A stretch of 51,436 bases of DNA from Lentisphaeria bacterium (lineage in GTDB: Bacteria > Verrucomicrobiota > Lentisphaeria > Victivallales > UBA1829). This document shows positions 8,510 through 17,953 of the stretch, one piece after another; within the stretch, counting starts at the first letter, position 1; the number at the start of each line of letters is the position of its first letter. The stretch lies in contig DPDG01000094.1 in the NCBI GenBank assembly GCA_003526375.1, positions 15,724 through 67,159 on the forward strand. The letters run 5' to 3'. The notes below the pieces were generated by a model that did not search any database, was not told the DNA's origin, and saw nothing but the letters and a program-made list of their open reading frames with translations. Made by a program: the position numbers and the translations under genes.

Positions 8510-9559
8510 ATGGTTAAAAGCGTATTCCAGCCGATTTATGAAGATCTTCTGAGCCGGATTCAGGACGGCAGACTGTTGCCCGGCATGCCGCTGCCGTCGG
8601 AAAATGCACTGGCGGTGCAATACGGGACAAGCCGTCCGACGATCAGACGGGCGATCGGGCTGCTTGTCGAGAAATCTCTGGTGATCCGCCAGCCGGGAAT
8701 CGGCTCGATTGTCGCATCGCAGCCCCGCAGTAACAAAGAAAGAAAACTGAAGATCGGCATTGACTGGAATCCTTCGGAATCATTTCATAATACGGCGTTT
8801 TACAGCGACAAACTTCTGAGCGGCATTCTTGCCGCCGCGGAGCCGCACGGGCATACCGTCAAGTTTCTGCCCCGGACACATCGGGAGCTGTATGCAAAAG
8901 AGTTCGACGGTATTATCCTTACCAGTATTCTGCCCACGAGCGAGGAGGAGAGCAGTTACGTGACCCTGGCGAAACAGGGAATTCCGGTGGTCCTGCTCAA
9001 CCGTTTTCCGGTTTCAAAGGAACTTTCCTATATTTCTGTGGATTACTACAAGGAAACCTACCGGGTAATCGACCGGATGATCAGAAACGGTGCCCGGCGG
9101 ATTGCGCTTTACGGTCCCGACGGATATCACCTGATGCAGTTTTCCGGAAGAGTTGCCGCATGGCAGGACGCCCACAGGGCAAACGGGATTCCGGTGGACC
9201 CGGAACTGACTGTGAGAAACAGTCTGCCGGAAAGCATGGAAAAGTTCATTCATGTATTGAAGAACAATCCTCCGGATGTCATTTTCATTCTGCATGGGAA
9301 CAATACGCTCAGCCTGATGCCGGTGATTTCTTCATTGCATATCCGGATTCCGGAGGAGCTGTCGCTGTTCTGTTTCGACGATATTGCCGAACTTGGCGAG
9401 ACCATGAAGATTCCTTTCTCTTTCATCAAGATGCCGTTGAAGCAGATGGGGGAGCGGGCGGTGAATTATATTGAGGAATTTCATCTGTCCGGCGCCGCCC
9501 CGCTGAAAGAGATTGCAAGCGCTTCCGTGGAGGTGAAAGAATGCAGATTTTTAATATAA
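8510..9559 (+). CDS. GntR/LacI hybrid transcriptional regulator
   Basis: A 349-residue regulator with an N-terminal GntR-type winged helix (residues about 1-70, with PSENALAVQYGTSRPTIRRA at 29-48) fused to a periplasmic-binding-protein-like sensor domain of the LacI/GalR type (about 80-345, including DGIILTSILP and a C-terminal FCFDDIAELG segment). Such hybrids usually sense a sugar. The ATG at 8510 is preferred over the GTG at 8507 for spacing from AAGG. It heads a tight operon with a pseudopilin gene (22-base gap) and a lyase gene, so its ligand is probably a breakdown product of that polysaccharide. Confidence 0.9.
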   Translation: MVKSVFQPIYEDLLSRIQDGRLLPGMPLPSENALAVQYGTSRPTIRRAIGLLVEKSLVIRQPGIGSIVASQPRSNKERKLKIGIDWNPSESFHNTAFYSDKLLSGILAAAEPHGHTVKFLPRTHRELYAKEFDGIILTSILPTSEEESSYVTLAKQGIPVVLLNRFPVSKELSYISVDYYKETYRVIDRMIRNGARRIALYGPDGYHLMQFSGRVAAWQDAHRANGIPVDPELTVRNSLPESMEKFIHVLKNNPPDVIFILHGNNTLSLMPVISSLHIRIPEELSLFCFDDIAELGETMKIPFSFIKMPLKQMGERAVNYIEEFHLSGAAPLKEIASASVEVKECRFLI

Positions 9560-9581
9560 AACAAGAGAACAGGGAGGTTTT

Positions 9582-10325
9582 ATGAAAAGAAGGTGTTTTA
9601 CATTGATAGAACTGTTGATCGTAATAGCGATCATCGCGATTCTGGCGGGAATGCTCCTGCCTGCGCTGAGCAGAGCGCGGGATATGGCAAAAAGCATTTC
9701 CTGCAAAAGCAACCTGAAACAGCTCGGCCTTGCCGCAGCACTCTATTCCGATGACAATCAGGAATACATTGTTCCGGGAAAATACGAAGATCTGGAGCAC
9801 ATCTGGGTCAAGCTGCTCGGCGGGGACGGTTCCAGCGGAAAGCCGAGCCAGTACGGTGTTGTTTACAATTACAGTAAAACGAAAGGAACCTTTGTCTGTC
9901 CGGCTGAACCGCATCCTTTCGGCTGGTACACGGATAACAAATTCGCTTATTCCCATTATGCGATCAACGGGCTTCTGAGCGGAAAAGGAGGTTCTCCCGA
10001 TATGTATGGTTATTATCGCAAAACAAACGCCTGCTATCAGACCTCTGAGGCAATGCTGTTTCTGGACAATTACAATATGAATGAGTTTGCCGTGGCGGCA
10101 AATCCGCCGCTGGTTCCTTCCGGTTATAAAGTGTCAGGATACCGTCATGCCGGGAGAACGTTCAATGCCGCGTTTGTGGATGGCCATGCCGGACAGTTCC
10201 GGATGCAGGAATTTGAAACCCGCCGCGGGCAGTATTCCAGAACGAACGGAACACTCGGCAGTGAATGGGGATGGCGCGATCCATTTTACAAGGGATTCGA
10301 TCCGAGAAAAACCGCAGGATATTGA
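9582..10325 (+). CDS. Prepilin-like protein with H-X-DG C-terminus (copy 1)
   Basis: A 247-residue protein with a type IV prepilin-like N-terminus: five leader residues, then FTLIELLIVIAIIAILAGMLL with the conserved Glu at mature position 5. A CKSNLKQLG motif (Cys41) follows the helix. The C-terminus carries RHAGRTFNAAFVDGHAG, a variant of the H-X9-DG motif with ten residues between. The residue before the expected cleavage site is Cys rather than the usual Gly. It has its own GGGAGG ribosome site and lies between a sugar-type regulator and a lyase. It is probably a membrane-anchored or surface protein; the function is unknown. Confidence 0.9.
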   Translation: MKRRCFTLIELLIVIAIIAILAGMLLPALSRARDMAKSISCKSNLKQLGLAAALYSDDNQEYIVPGKYEDLEHIWVKLLGGDGSSGKPSQYGVVYNYSKTKGTFVCPAEPHPFGWYTDNKFAYSHYAINGLLSGKGGSPDMYGYYRKTNACYQTSEAMLFLDNYNMNEFAVAANPPLVPSGYKVSGYRHAGRTFNAAFVDGHAGQFRMQEFETRRGQYSRTNGTLGSEWGWRDPFYKGFDPRKTAGY

Positions 10326-10342
10326 AACAGGGAGAAAAGACG

Positions 10343-12232
10343 ATGAGATGGTTCAGTTGTTGCCTGATGATGTGCGTTGCCTGGTGTATTGCAGGGGCTG
10401 ATTTCGGTTCGCCGAAACGGAATGCCCGGGAACCGGAAATTTTTACGGAGACGGAAATCCGTGAAAACATGCCGTCTGCGCCGTGGTATTTTGTCCCACC
10501 CGTCACCGACCGGAATTTCTGGAAAAAATACGGCGGGGAATCCGCCTATTTGCAGAGAATCACGAGACGGGCATACGGACATCTGAAAAAAATGCCCGCC
10601 GCGCCGACTCCGGAAGAATATATGAAATTTTATACGGATGAGAAAAAATACGGAAGGGATTATCATACCCGTCTGTTTGCTCCGTACCACAGTGTCCTTT
10701 TCGATCTGCTGATCGGGTATTGTGTTTCATACGACACCGAATCGTTCCTTCCGGCGATTCAGGAGATGCTGAAGACTTACTGTGAGATTCCGTGGACGAC
10801 ACCGGATTTCGACCGGAAACAGTATGCTGTGAAGCGCGCCGGTTTCCCGCTGGAACTTGTCAGCACTTCCACCGGAGCATTTCTTTCCTCCGTGGCTTAT
10901 GTCCTGCGTCCGGTGTTGGAGCCGGAACTGTACCGGAAACTGCAGCGGGAGATCGACCTACGCATAGTGAGTTCGTTCGAACGCCTGTTTGTGAAACCCT
11001 ATTACGGCGAGGGATGGATCAGGGGCGCGGGCGGAAACTGGACCGCGGTTTGCCTGGGAGGGATCACGGTTGCTCTTGCCGCTGCGGATATTGATCCTGT
11101 GCGCCGTGCAAAGCTGCTGACCCGCTGCGCCAATCATCTGGATTATTACATCTCAGGATTCAACGGCGAGGGTTATACTTCCGAGGGATTCGATTACTGG
11201 AGCTACGGGCATGGCTATTTCCTGCTGGCGGATACCTTGTTCCTGCAGGCGTCGAAAGGAAAGATCAACCTGATAAAGCGGATTCCCGGCGCTTGCGAGG
11301 CGACGATGTACCCTTATCATATTCTGATTTCGGACCGGATAGCCCCTGCCTATGCCGACTGCACAATTTTTGCAAAATGCTCGCCCGTGGTGCTGGACTG
11401 GTGCAACTATCTGCTGCAGGATGTTCCAGCGGCTCCTGTGAAGCTGGCGCACCTGAACGGGCATCTGATACCGGTTGCGGATTCCTCCCGTGCGGAAGTC
11501 CGGCTGCCCGCCGTCACGGAGTATAAAAAAGCGCAGGTCTGGATTCTGCGTCCGGGCGAGGCGGAGAATGTCCGTTTCGGCGTTTCCTTCAAAGGCGGTT
11601 ACAACTTGGAGGGACATAATCACAATGATATCGGCTCGTATGTTGTCGTGCAGGGAAAGGACGGTATTATCGCGGTCGATCCCGGTGCCGAAGTTTACAA
11701 CTGGCGGACATTCAGCAAGCAGCGTTATGAGAGCAAACTCCTGAATTCTTATGGTCACAGTGTCCCTGTGATTGACGGCAAACTTCAGCCGGAAAGCCGC
11801 AATGCAAAGGCTGCCGTTGTGGAAAAGCATCTGACCGGCAGTGCGAAGGACCGTGTTGTACTGGATCTGAGCAAAGCCTACTTTGTGCCGGGAATCAGGA
11901 ACCTGACCCGTGCCTTTGATTACTCCCGCAAAGGCAGCGGAACATTTTGTGTCACGGATACGTTTGAGTTCGATGTGCCGAAGAAGTTCGAGACTGCGAT
12001 GGTCTATCTCGGAAAACTTTCCGGTCTGTCCGGAAAGAGTCTGACCGTTGAGCACAACGGCGAAAAGATGGCTCTGTCAATAGAAAATTCCGGCGGAGAG
12101 GTCGAAATGTTTACCGAAGAAATCAAAGAGAATGTCCGGAGTAAAGTCAAGGTGTTCCGCCTGGGAATCCGTTTCAGGAAACCTGTTGCGAAGGGGACTG
12201 TCCGATTGACGTTTACCCCGATGGGGAAATGA
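10343..12232 (+). CDS. Heparinase II/III-like polysaccharide lyase, exported
   Basis: A 629-residue protein with a signal peptide (MRWFSCCLMMCVAWCIAGA). An alpha-toroid-like N-terminal part (about residues 80-330, with YTSEGFDYWSYGHGYF) is followed by a heparinase II/III C-terminal beta domain containing NLEGHNHNDIGSY near residue 421 and DPGAEVYNWRTFS. This arrangement fits the PL12/15/17/21 lyase families acting on uronic-acid polysaccharides in the periplasm or outside. The substrate cannot be told from sequence. The ATG at 10343 follows GGGAG and sits 17 bases after the pseudopilin stop; longer in-frame starts overlap that gene and are rejected. Confidence 0.82.
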   Translation: MRWFSCCLMMCVAWCIAGADFGSPKRNAREPEIFTETEIRENMPSAPWYFVPPVTDRNFWKKYGGESAYLQRITRRAYGHLKKMPAAPTPEEYMKFYTDEKKYGRDYHTRLFAPYHSVLFDLLIGYCVSYDTESFLPAIQEMLKTYCEIPWTTPDFDRKQYAVKRAGFPLELVSTSTGAFLSSVAYVLRPVLEPELYRKLQREIDLRIVSSFERLFVKPYYGEGWIRGAGGNWTAVCLGGITVALAAADIDPVRRAKLLTRCANHLDYYISGFNGEGYTSEGFDYWSYGHGYFLLADTLFLQASKGKINLIKRIPGACEATMYPYHILISDRIAPAYADCTIFAKCSPVVLDWCNYLLQDVPAAPVKLAHLNGHLIPVADSSRAEVRLPAVTEYKKAQVWILRPGEAENVRFGVSFKGGYNLEGHNHNDIGSYVVVQGKDGIIAVDPGAEVYNWRTFSKQRYESKLLNSYGHSVPVIDGKLQPESRNAKAAVVEKHLTGSAKDRVVLDLSKAYFVPGIRNLTRAFDYSRKGSGTFCVTDTFEFDVPKKFETAMVYLGKLSGLSGKSLTVEHNGEKMALSIENSGGEVEMFTEEIKENVRSKVKVFRLGIRFRKPVAKGTVRLTFTPMGK

Positions 12233-12303
12233 AGAACGGGCGGATTGCCGCAGAATGGAAAACCTCTTGCAGACGCAGGAGATGCCGGCAGCGTTGTCTG
12301 CAA

Positions 12304-12333
12304 AGCCGGGAGCCTGTTCTGCAGGTCCCGGCT
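12304..12333. terminator. Strong hairpin between convergent genes
   Basis: AGCCGGGA (12304-12311) pairs with TCCCGGCT (12326-12333), and the loop continues the stem with CCTG (12313-12316) against CAGG (12322-12325) around one bulged G. It lies between the ends of two convergent genes and could end transcription from both sides. There is no long T-run. Confidence 0.6.
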
Positions 12334-12349
12334 GTATTTCCTCTGCCTG

Positions 12350-14806
12350 TTATTTCACGGGTTCGATATGGCAGCCGTCAAATTCCAGTGCGCTGTCTCT
12401 GTGAATCAGAAGGACGAAACGGAGCCAGCCGATTTTCCCGTCTGCGGATTCCTGATCGGAAACCGTGGATTCAAAAGAAAATTCTTTCCATTCCGCGGAA
12501 TCGACTTTGTAATCCGGTGAAAAGGTGTTCGGGCGGACCCAGCGTTTATTCGCCGCGTAGTAATTCGACAGCTCAAAACGGAACCTGCCTTGTCCGCGGA
12601 CTTGAACGGAGGTTCGGATCTTTGTCCCCGGACTGACCCGGATGAAACTGTAACTCATCAGAATCAGATCCGCCGGTGTTTCGATCCGGAGCGCATTGCC
12701 TCCTTCAAAGGGTTTTTCCGTGACAACCGAGATCTTTGCCTGCGGGACGCCGGGTTTCTGCCAGTAGAGTGGAAAACCGTTGCGGATCTGTTCAAAGCCT
12801 GCATTGGCAAAGGCAGGGGTTTTCTTCGCCTGTGGAATGAACCCTTTGACCGCCTTTTCCGGGTTGCCTTTCAGCGGCAGAGTGTCGGGATTGGAGGAAA
12901 GCAGGGGAATCAGCGGTTCGTACATCTTGACACTGACCTGCCAGACTGCGTTTCTGATCTCGACTGCCCAGATTTCGGAACGGGAGGCGTCGGCGCACTT
13001 TCCCGTGAACAGAGTCATGGAGTTGACGTCCTTCTGTTCCATGACCGTCTTGCCTTCGGGGTTCAGAAGCGCGACGGAGGCACGCTGATCGGCAGAGATT
13101 CCAAGCTGAAACTCGGAGACTCCCTCCGGCACCTCGAAATAAAGTCTGCCGGAGATCGGCAGCAGAACCTGAAAACCGTCCTTCACCAGGTAGGCGCCGC
13201 CCGGACGCGAGGAGGAGATGTCCACACGTTGGACCGTGACGCCCGTCAGGGTGTAATAACCGGATTCCTTTGCCGTGAATGTGACCGCATGATCCTTTTT
13301 ATCCGGCGGGAATGAAGCATTCCGGATGAGCTTTCCGTCCGGCGCATTCAGTTTGACATCCACATTCTGCGGATAGCCGCCGGAGATGATGCGCACGTTG
13401 ACCGTGACGGTTTCGCCTTTTTCCGCATACTGGAGATAGGTGAAATTTCCGCGCAGGCATGCTTCGTTCTGGAAGCGGGGACGTGCCGTTTTCATTCTGT
13501 TCAGAGTGTTCAGATCGACAGCGGACGCCGTTTTCAGATTGTTGATCCGGTTGAAATAGTCCTGCCGTTCCCTGACAAACGCCGGGAAATCGAATTTTTC
13601 CGTTCTGCCGCCGTTCACAACATTCAATGTGCCTGTGATTTCGTCGGAAACGGAACCCGTTCCCTGATAAAGCAGGGCAAGAGGAGGATTTTTTACCGGG
13701 TCGCATACAACGGTGCAGTTCTCAAAATCAAGTCCGCCGATCTTGCGTCCGGGTGCGTGCTTGCAGATGATCTGCATTACAGCCCCCGTGGTTCCGGCAG
13801 GTGTGAATTTGCAGTTCCTGAACAGGAACCGGATGCTGTCCGTGACGGGGTCCTGAAACAGATTGTTGTTATTCAGGAATTCGCAGTTGATGAATTCCAC
13901 TTTCCCTTTTGCCGGATATGCTTTGGAGTTGCGCGACGGATAAAGAAAGAGTCCGTGCGCATTTCCGACGGAGCGGCAGTTCCTGAACGTGATGGAGACC
14001 GGAACAGAGTCCTTGTTCAGGTGATTCGGGGAGACGCTGATCCCTGCGCCGCGGTTGTTTTCGAACAGGCAGTTCTCCACGATGCAGTTGACGAGGCGCT
14101 CCACCGGACGATTCGGCTCGAAGTCCAGTCCGCCTGCGGGAGACGCTCCCGCGGTGCGGATGAAGCGGCAGTTTCTGATCAGCAGGTCTTCCGCGCTGAT
14201 GATGGCGATTCCGAGACGGTTTCCGTCATCGGCGGTAACATTTTCAATATGCAGATTCTTGCAGTAAGGCTGGATTCCCGCTCCGACGTAAATTCCGTCG
14301 CCGCCGCTTCCGGTCAGCAGAATGTCGCGGATCGTAAAGTCCGTGACACCCTGCAGGTAGATGATGTGCCGCCATTCTCCAAGACGGTATTTTGTTTTAT
14401 CCTCGTAATCCTTGCGGTTCATCATCAGTTTCGCGGAGCCCTCGCCGCGGATCATCGTATTCCTGCTCCCCGGAGCCTTGAACAAGGAATCGCCGAGACC
14501 TTTGAACGCCCCGCGTTTTGCTTTGACGGTCACTTTGTCGGCGATCACAAGTTCCAGATTGGATGGCAGGATCAACGTTTTTCCGGTAATCCAGTCCTTT
14601 CCTGTGTAGTCTATGACCACTTTCTTTGCGCCGGAATTGATTGCCGCCTGAAGGAATTCCGCGGAATCCTCTTCCCGGAATCCCCACCACGAGGCATACG
14701 CCGTATCGGTTTTTCCCGCTTTCACGTCCGCGATTTTTTCCGGATTCGGAGCCGCCGCGAGAGTGAGCCCCAGACATAACAGGGCTGCAAAAAGTCCACC
14801 TTTCAT
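12350..14806 (-). CDS. Exported right-handed beta-helix protein with C-terminal sugar-binding-like domains
   Basis: An 818-residue protein with a signal peptide (MKGGLFAALLCLGLTLAAA). Residues about 50-400 hold a parallel beta-helix with repeated motifs such as FTIRDILLTGSGGDGIYV, RNCRFIRTAGASP and VENCLFENNRGAGISV, as in pectate-lyase-like polysaccharide enzymes. A beta-sandwich region (about 450-640) and a terminal carbohydrate-binding-like module starting near FANAGFEQIRNGFPLYW follow. Catalytic residues cannot be assigned. It lies 26 bases downstream of a pseudopilin gene and probably shares its transcript. It is likely a secreted polysaccharide lyase or hydrolase. Confidence 0.8.
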   Translation of the reverse strand: MKGGLFAALLCLGLTLAAAPNPEKIADVKAGKTDTAYASWWGFREEDSAEFLQAAINSGAKKVVIDYTGKDWITGKTLILPSNLELVIADKVTVKAKRGAFKGLGDSLFKAPGSRNTMIRGEGSAKLMMNRKDYEDKTKYRLGEWRHIIYLQGVTDFTIRDILLTGSGGDGIYVGAGIQPYCKNLHIENVTADDGNRLGIAIISAEDLLIRNCRFIRTAGASPAGGLDFEPNRPVERLVNCIVENCLFENNRGAGISVSPNHLNKDSVPVSITFRNCRSVGNAHGLFLYPSRNSKAYPAKGKVEFINCEFLNNNNLFQDPVTDSIRFLFRNCKFTPAGTTGAVMQIICKHAPGRKIGGLDFENCTVVCDPVKNPPLALLYQGTGSVSDEITGTLNVVNGGRTEKFDFPAFVRERQDYFNRINNLKTASAVDLNTLNRMKTARPRFQNEACLRGNFTYLQYAEKGETVTVNVRIISGGYPQNVDVKLNAPDGKLIRNASFPPDKKDHAVTFTAKESGYYTLTGVTVQRVDISSSRPGGAYLVKDGFQVLLPISGRLYFEVPEGVSEFQLGISADQRASVALLNPEGKTVMEQKDVNSMTLFTGKCADASRSEIWAVEIRNAVWQVSVKMYEPLIPLLSSNPDTLPLKGNPEKAVKGFIPQAKKTPAFANAGFEQIRNGFPLYWQKPGVPQAKISVVTEKPFEGGNALRIETPADLILMSYSFIRVSPGTKIRTSVQVRGQGRFRFELSNYYAANKRWVRPNTFSPDYKVDSAEWKEFSFESTVSDQESADGKIGWLRFVLLIHRDSALEFDGCHIEPVK

Positions 14807-14832
14807 TGAAGATCCTTTCTTTGAATTTTGAT

Positions 14833-15738
14833 TTATAATGTAATCTGTACGCCGTTCTCAAGACGATAGGTTCTGACGTTGTAAACCGGCTTCAAGTCGA
14901 TTGGCATTACGCCGCCGGCATGTCCGTCCGCAAACCAGAGATTGATCTTGTTTTTATGCCTCATATGGAGATATCCCCATTCGCCGCTGCCTTTGTCATA
15001 AGTATAATAATAGTCGGTTCCCTGCGCTTTGCCGTTGAGAACCTTGTTGGCTGTATCGCCGACGAAATGCCATGTGCTTGGAATGCCGTCGCCTTTGAAG
15101 ATGTTGCGGAAATAAACGCCGTAAGGCGCATCGTAGCCGGATACTTTCTTCGAGTAGTAAGTTTGTGTGGTGATCAGATGAGAACCGTAAAGCGGCTGTC
15201 CAAGATAAGCGACAGATGTCAAATTCAAATCCGCATTGGAGGCGGGGCAGTGATACGCCTTGAGCGTATCCGGGCGGTTCCATGCGAATTTGATTCCCAT
15301 TTCCCGTGTCAGGAAAGAAATGAAGTGTTCGGCGCCGTTGCCCTGCAAGACCCATCCGTCATAATCATTCGCATAACTTGTGAGCAGAAGTCCCAGTTGT
15401 TTCTGATTATTTTTACAGGATGTTTCGCGGGCGGCATTCTTTGCATTGTTCAATGCCGGCAGCAGCATTGCCGCTAAAATCGCTATGATTGCAATCACGA
15501 TGAGGAGCTCTATCAGGGTGAAAATCCTTATTTTCACCCTGCGAAGTAAGAATCTCGAACAGGGAACACGGAAGGAAGAAGGAGCGGGAAAACATTGGAA
15601 CAATGGAACATTAAAACAATGGAATTTTTGAATCAAGGAAGAAACAGGACCGGAGGTTTGATTGTGTTCCGTCTGTTCTCCACCGGAAGAACTGCGATGT
15701 ATCCCGCACGCTTCCCTTTTTTCTCTTGCGACTGCCAT
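14833..15738 (-). CDS. Prepilin-like protein with H-X9-DG motif and extended N-terminus (copy 2)
   Basis: The pseudopilin domain starts VKIRIFTLIELLIVIAIIAI and carries CKNNQKQLG plus RHKNKINLWFADGHAG, an exact H-X9-DG. The start is uncertain. An ATG at 15738 has an excellent AGGAGG five bases upstream and gives 301 residues with a 67-residue basic N-terminal extension before VKIRIF. A GTG at 15537 gives a normal 234-residue pseudopilin but has no usable ribosome site and is buried in a hairpin. I give the longer form because of its ribosome site. Copy 3 shares the end of this extension (SSFRVPCS). It leads into the beta-helix gene. Confidence 0.8.
   Translation of the reverse strand: MAVAREKREACGIHRSSSGGEQTEHNQTSGPVSSLIQKFHCFNVPLFQCFPAPSSFRVPCSRFLLRRVKIRIFTLIELLIVIAIIAILAAMLLPALNNAKNAARETSCKNNQKQLGLLLTSYANDYDGWVLQGNGAEHFISFLTREMGIKFAWNRPDTLKAYHCPASNADLNLTSVAYLGQPLYGSHLITTQTYYSKKVSGYDAPYGVYFRNIFKGDGIPSTWHFVGDTANKVLNGKAQGTDYYYTYDKGSGEWGYLHMRHKNKINLWFADGHAGGVMPIDLKPVYNVRTYRLENGVQITL
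15514..15541 (-). promoter_or_regulatory. Start-region hairpin of pseudopilin copy 2
   Basis: CAGGGTGAAAAT (15514-15525) and ATTTTCACCCTG (15530-15541) form a perfect twelve-base stem with a four-base loop. In the mRNA it covers the codons RVKIRIFTL at the head of the pseudopilin domain, including the possible GTG start. The same hairpin, with a changed but still paired base, occurs in copy 3. Confidence 0.75.
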
Positions 15739-15923
15739 TTTTCCCTCCTGATTACCATGATTTTCCATCTGTTCCGGTAATAGATACCATTTTGAATCTT
15801 TATTATATATTATAATCAAAACCGGATTTGAAACAATAGGCATTCAGATATAAATTATGTAAAATCAAAGCAAAAATATATAAAAAAACGATAACATGGC
15901 AAAAGTATAAGGGATCTCTCCGA
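15739..15923. other. Divergent promoter region, pseudopilin copy 2 / AraC
   Basis: A minus-strand promoter candidate TTGTTT (15836-15831) and TATAAT (15814-15809) with a 16-base spacer would give a leader of roughly 265 bases up to the GTG at 15537. The rest is AT-rich and should contain the AraC-gene promoter. A near-repeat GCAAAAATATA / GCAAAAGTATA (15870, 15899) is present but not helically phased. Confidence 0.45.
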
Positions 15924-16784
15924 ATGAAAATCAAGCGGGATACAACTTACAATCAGAATGCCAAGCCTTTCATCAGGGAAAACATGAATTCGTGGATTCC
16001 GCCGACTTTTCAGGCAATGACTCTATGGCCCGTCTTTGCGGGAGACAGCAGATATACGAAAGGATACTGGGTCAGCCATAACCATTTTGAAAATCTGGAT
16101 ATTCAGATTGTCCAGGAGGGGAATCTGAAAATTTATTATGACGGTGGCATTTCCCTGCTTAAGCCCGGAGAACTGGGGCTGATTCCGTTCGGTTCCCATA
16201 AACTGGAAACGGGGCCCGCCGGGTATTGCGTCAAGAAATGCATCGGATTCAGCGGAATGGCGCTCAAGATTCTGGTCAAGATTCTGGAACTGGACTCGTT
16301 TCTGGTGATTCCCGATTTTGTATCCCGGAAAATTGTCGAACTGCATGAACGGATCTGCTTCCTGCTGCATGAAAAAAAACAGGAGTCCGTCTCCGAACTC
16401 TCCATTCTGGCTTATACTTTTCTTATGGAGATCGCAACGACGCGGCAGACGACCGCCCTGCCGCAGGAATTGATCGTCTGCCGCCATTTCATGGAGCAGA
16501 ATATTTTCCAGAAGTTGACTTTGGAGGATATGAGCCTGGAAACCGGATGCAGTAAGGCGACTCTGACGCGTCTGTTCAAAAAGCATCTGAACATGACTCC
16601 GATCCAGTTTCTGATCAGCCAGAGAATCAATTATGCAAAGAATCTGCTCCAGAACAAATCAATTCCGATCAAGGAGGTTGCGGCGCTTTGCGGCTATCAG
16701 AATCAGCTTTATTTTTCCAACGACTTCCGCAAACATACCGGCTGTTCCCCGCGCGAGTTCTGCAAGAGATTGCAGGGAGCATAA
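15924..16784 (+). CDS. AraC family transcriptional regulator
   Basis: A 286-residue regulator with an N-terminal cupin-like sensor part (about residues 40-110, including a NLKIYYDGGISLLKPGELGLIPF segment) and a C-terminal double helix-turn-helix of the AraC/XylS type (about 185-283, with LTLEDMSLETGCSKATLTRLF and VAALCGYQNQLYFSNDFRKH). It is divergent from the pseudopilin/beta-helix operon, the usual arrangement for a local activator. The ligand is probably a sugar. Start ATG follows AAGGGA. Family call firm; target inferred from position. Confidence 0.92.
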   Translation: MKIKRDTTYNQNAKPFIRENMNSWIPPTFQAMTLWPVFAGDSRYTKGYWVSHNHFENLDIQIVQEGNLKIYYDGGISLLKPGELGLIPFGSHKLETGPAGYCVKKCIGFSGMALKILVKILELDSFLVIPDFVSRKIVELHERICFLLHEKKQESVSELSILAYTFLMEIATTRQTTALPQELIVCRHFMEQNIFQKLTLEDMSLETGCSKATLTRLFKKHLNMTPIQFLISQRINYAKNLLQNKSIPIKEVAALCGYQNQLYFSNDFRKHTGCSPREFCKRLQGA

Positions 16785-16833
16785 AAAAAGACGGCTGGAA
16801 TTCTCCGCCGTCCTGATATTGATCTGATTCGAC

Positions 16834-17868
16834 TCAGCGCTCGCTGGACATGTTGTCCATTTCCTGAAGAACCACGCCGGTACCGTTGGCAACAGCTTTC
16901 AAGGCGTCGTCCGCGACAAAAACGGGGAGTCCGGTTTCCTCGGAAATCAGGCGATCCAGACCGCGCAGCAGCGAACCGCCGCCTGCAAGCATGATCCCGC
17001 GGTCGATCAGGTCCGCGGCAAGTTCCGGCGGACAACGTTCCAGTGTGCTGCGGACCGCCTCCACGATGCTTGTAACCGGTTCCTGCAATGCCGTGCGTAT
17101 TTCACGTGAAGAAACTTTAATCGTCTTGGGCAACCCTGAAACGAGGTCACGGCCTTTGACTTCCGTAAAGACTTCATTGTTTTCTTCCGGGTAGGCGCTG
17201 CCGATCTGAATCTTGATATCCTCGGCGGTTCTCACGCCGATCATCAGATTGTAAACCCGCTTCATGTGCTGGATGATCGCCTGATCCATCTCATCGCCGC
17301 CGACGCGTACGCTTTTTGCTTCGACTATTCCTGAAAGAGAGATGACCGCAACCTCGGTTGTGCCGCCGCCGATATCGACGATCATGCTGCCGGACGGTTC
17401 CGATACCGGAAGCCCGACGCCGATTGCCGCCGCCATGGGTTCTTCGATCAGAAAGATTTCACTGGCTCCGGCGCGTTCCGCACTGTCTTTTACCGCACGC
17501 GTCTCCACTTCCGTGATTCCGGAGGGAACCGCGACAAGAACACGGGGTTTGACGAGACGGCACCTTGCCGGGACCTTGGTTTTTGCTTTCTGGATGAAAT
17601 ACCGGAGCATTGCTTCCGTCACTTCAAAATCCGCGATCACGCCGTATTTCATGGGGCGGACCGCCTTGATGTTCCCCGGAGTTCTCCCGAGCATCCGCTT
17701 TGCTTCTTCTCCGACGGCAAGAACCTCTTTGCTCCGTTCGCTGATCGCGACGACAGACGGCTCGTTCAGCACAACCCCCTTGTCTTTTACATAGACAAGG
17801 CAGTTCGCCGTCCCGAGGTCGATACCGATGTCACTTGATAGAAATCTGGCAACTTTCTGAAGAAGCAT
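16834..17868 (-). CDS. mreB: Rod-shape-determining protein MreB
   Basis: A 344-residue bacterial actin. Phosphate-1 motif DIGIDLGTANCLVYVK begins at residue 13, phosphate-2 motif VDIGGGTTEVAVIS near 164, and the adenosine motif LAGGGSLLRGLDRLI near 295. It polymerises on the inner membrane and directs side-wall peptidoglycan synthesis. Length is typical. No mreC, mreD or pbp2 is adjacent; the upstream neighbour on the same strand is lysA, which makes a peptidoglycan or lysine precursor, with an 85-bp gap. Confidence 0.97.
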   Translation of the reverse strand: MLLQKVARFLSSDIGIDLGTANCLVYVKDKGVVLNEPSVVAISERSKEVLAVGEEAKRMLGRTPGNIKAVRPMKYGVIADFEVTEAMLRYFIQKAKTKVPARCRLVKPRVLVAVPSGITEVETRAVKDSAERAGASEIFLIEEPMAAAIGVGLPVSEPSGSMIVDIGGGTTEVAVISLSGIVEAKSVRVGGDEMDQAIIQHMKRVYNLMIGVRTAEDIKIQIGSAYPEENNEVFTEVKGRDLVSGLPKTIKVSSREIRTALQEPVTSIVEAVRSTLERCPPELAADLIDRGIMLAGGGSLLRGLDRLISEETGLPVFVADDALKAVANGTGVVLQEMDNMSSER

Positions 17869-17953
17869 AGTTTTACTCCATGATTGATACTGTGTCTAAT
17901 CTAGCGTGTTTTTCCAAGATTGCAAAGTTAAAAACTTAAAAATATCCTGAAAA

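Noticed and set aside
8211..8620. Two overlapping minus-strand frames of 94 and 104 residues
   Set aside because: They lack ribosome sites, have no domain and run across the promoter and operator of the divergent regulator gene.
15870..15909. GCAAAAATATA / GCAAAAGTATA near-repeat before the AraC gene
   Set aside because: The 29-bp spacing is not close to whole helical turns and the region is AT-rich enough for chance likeness.
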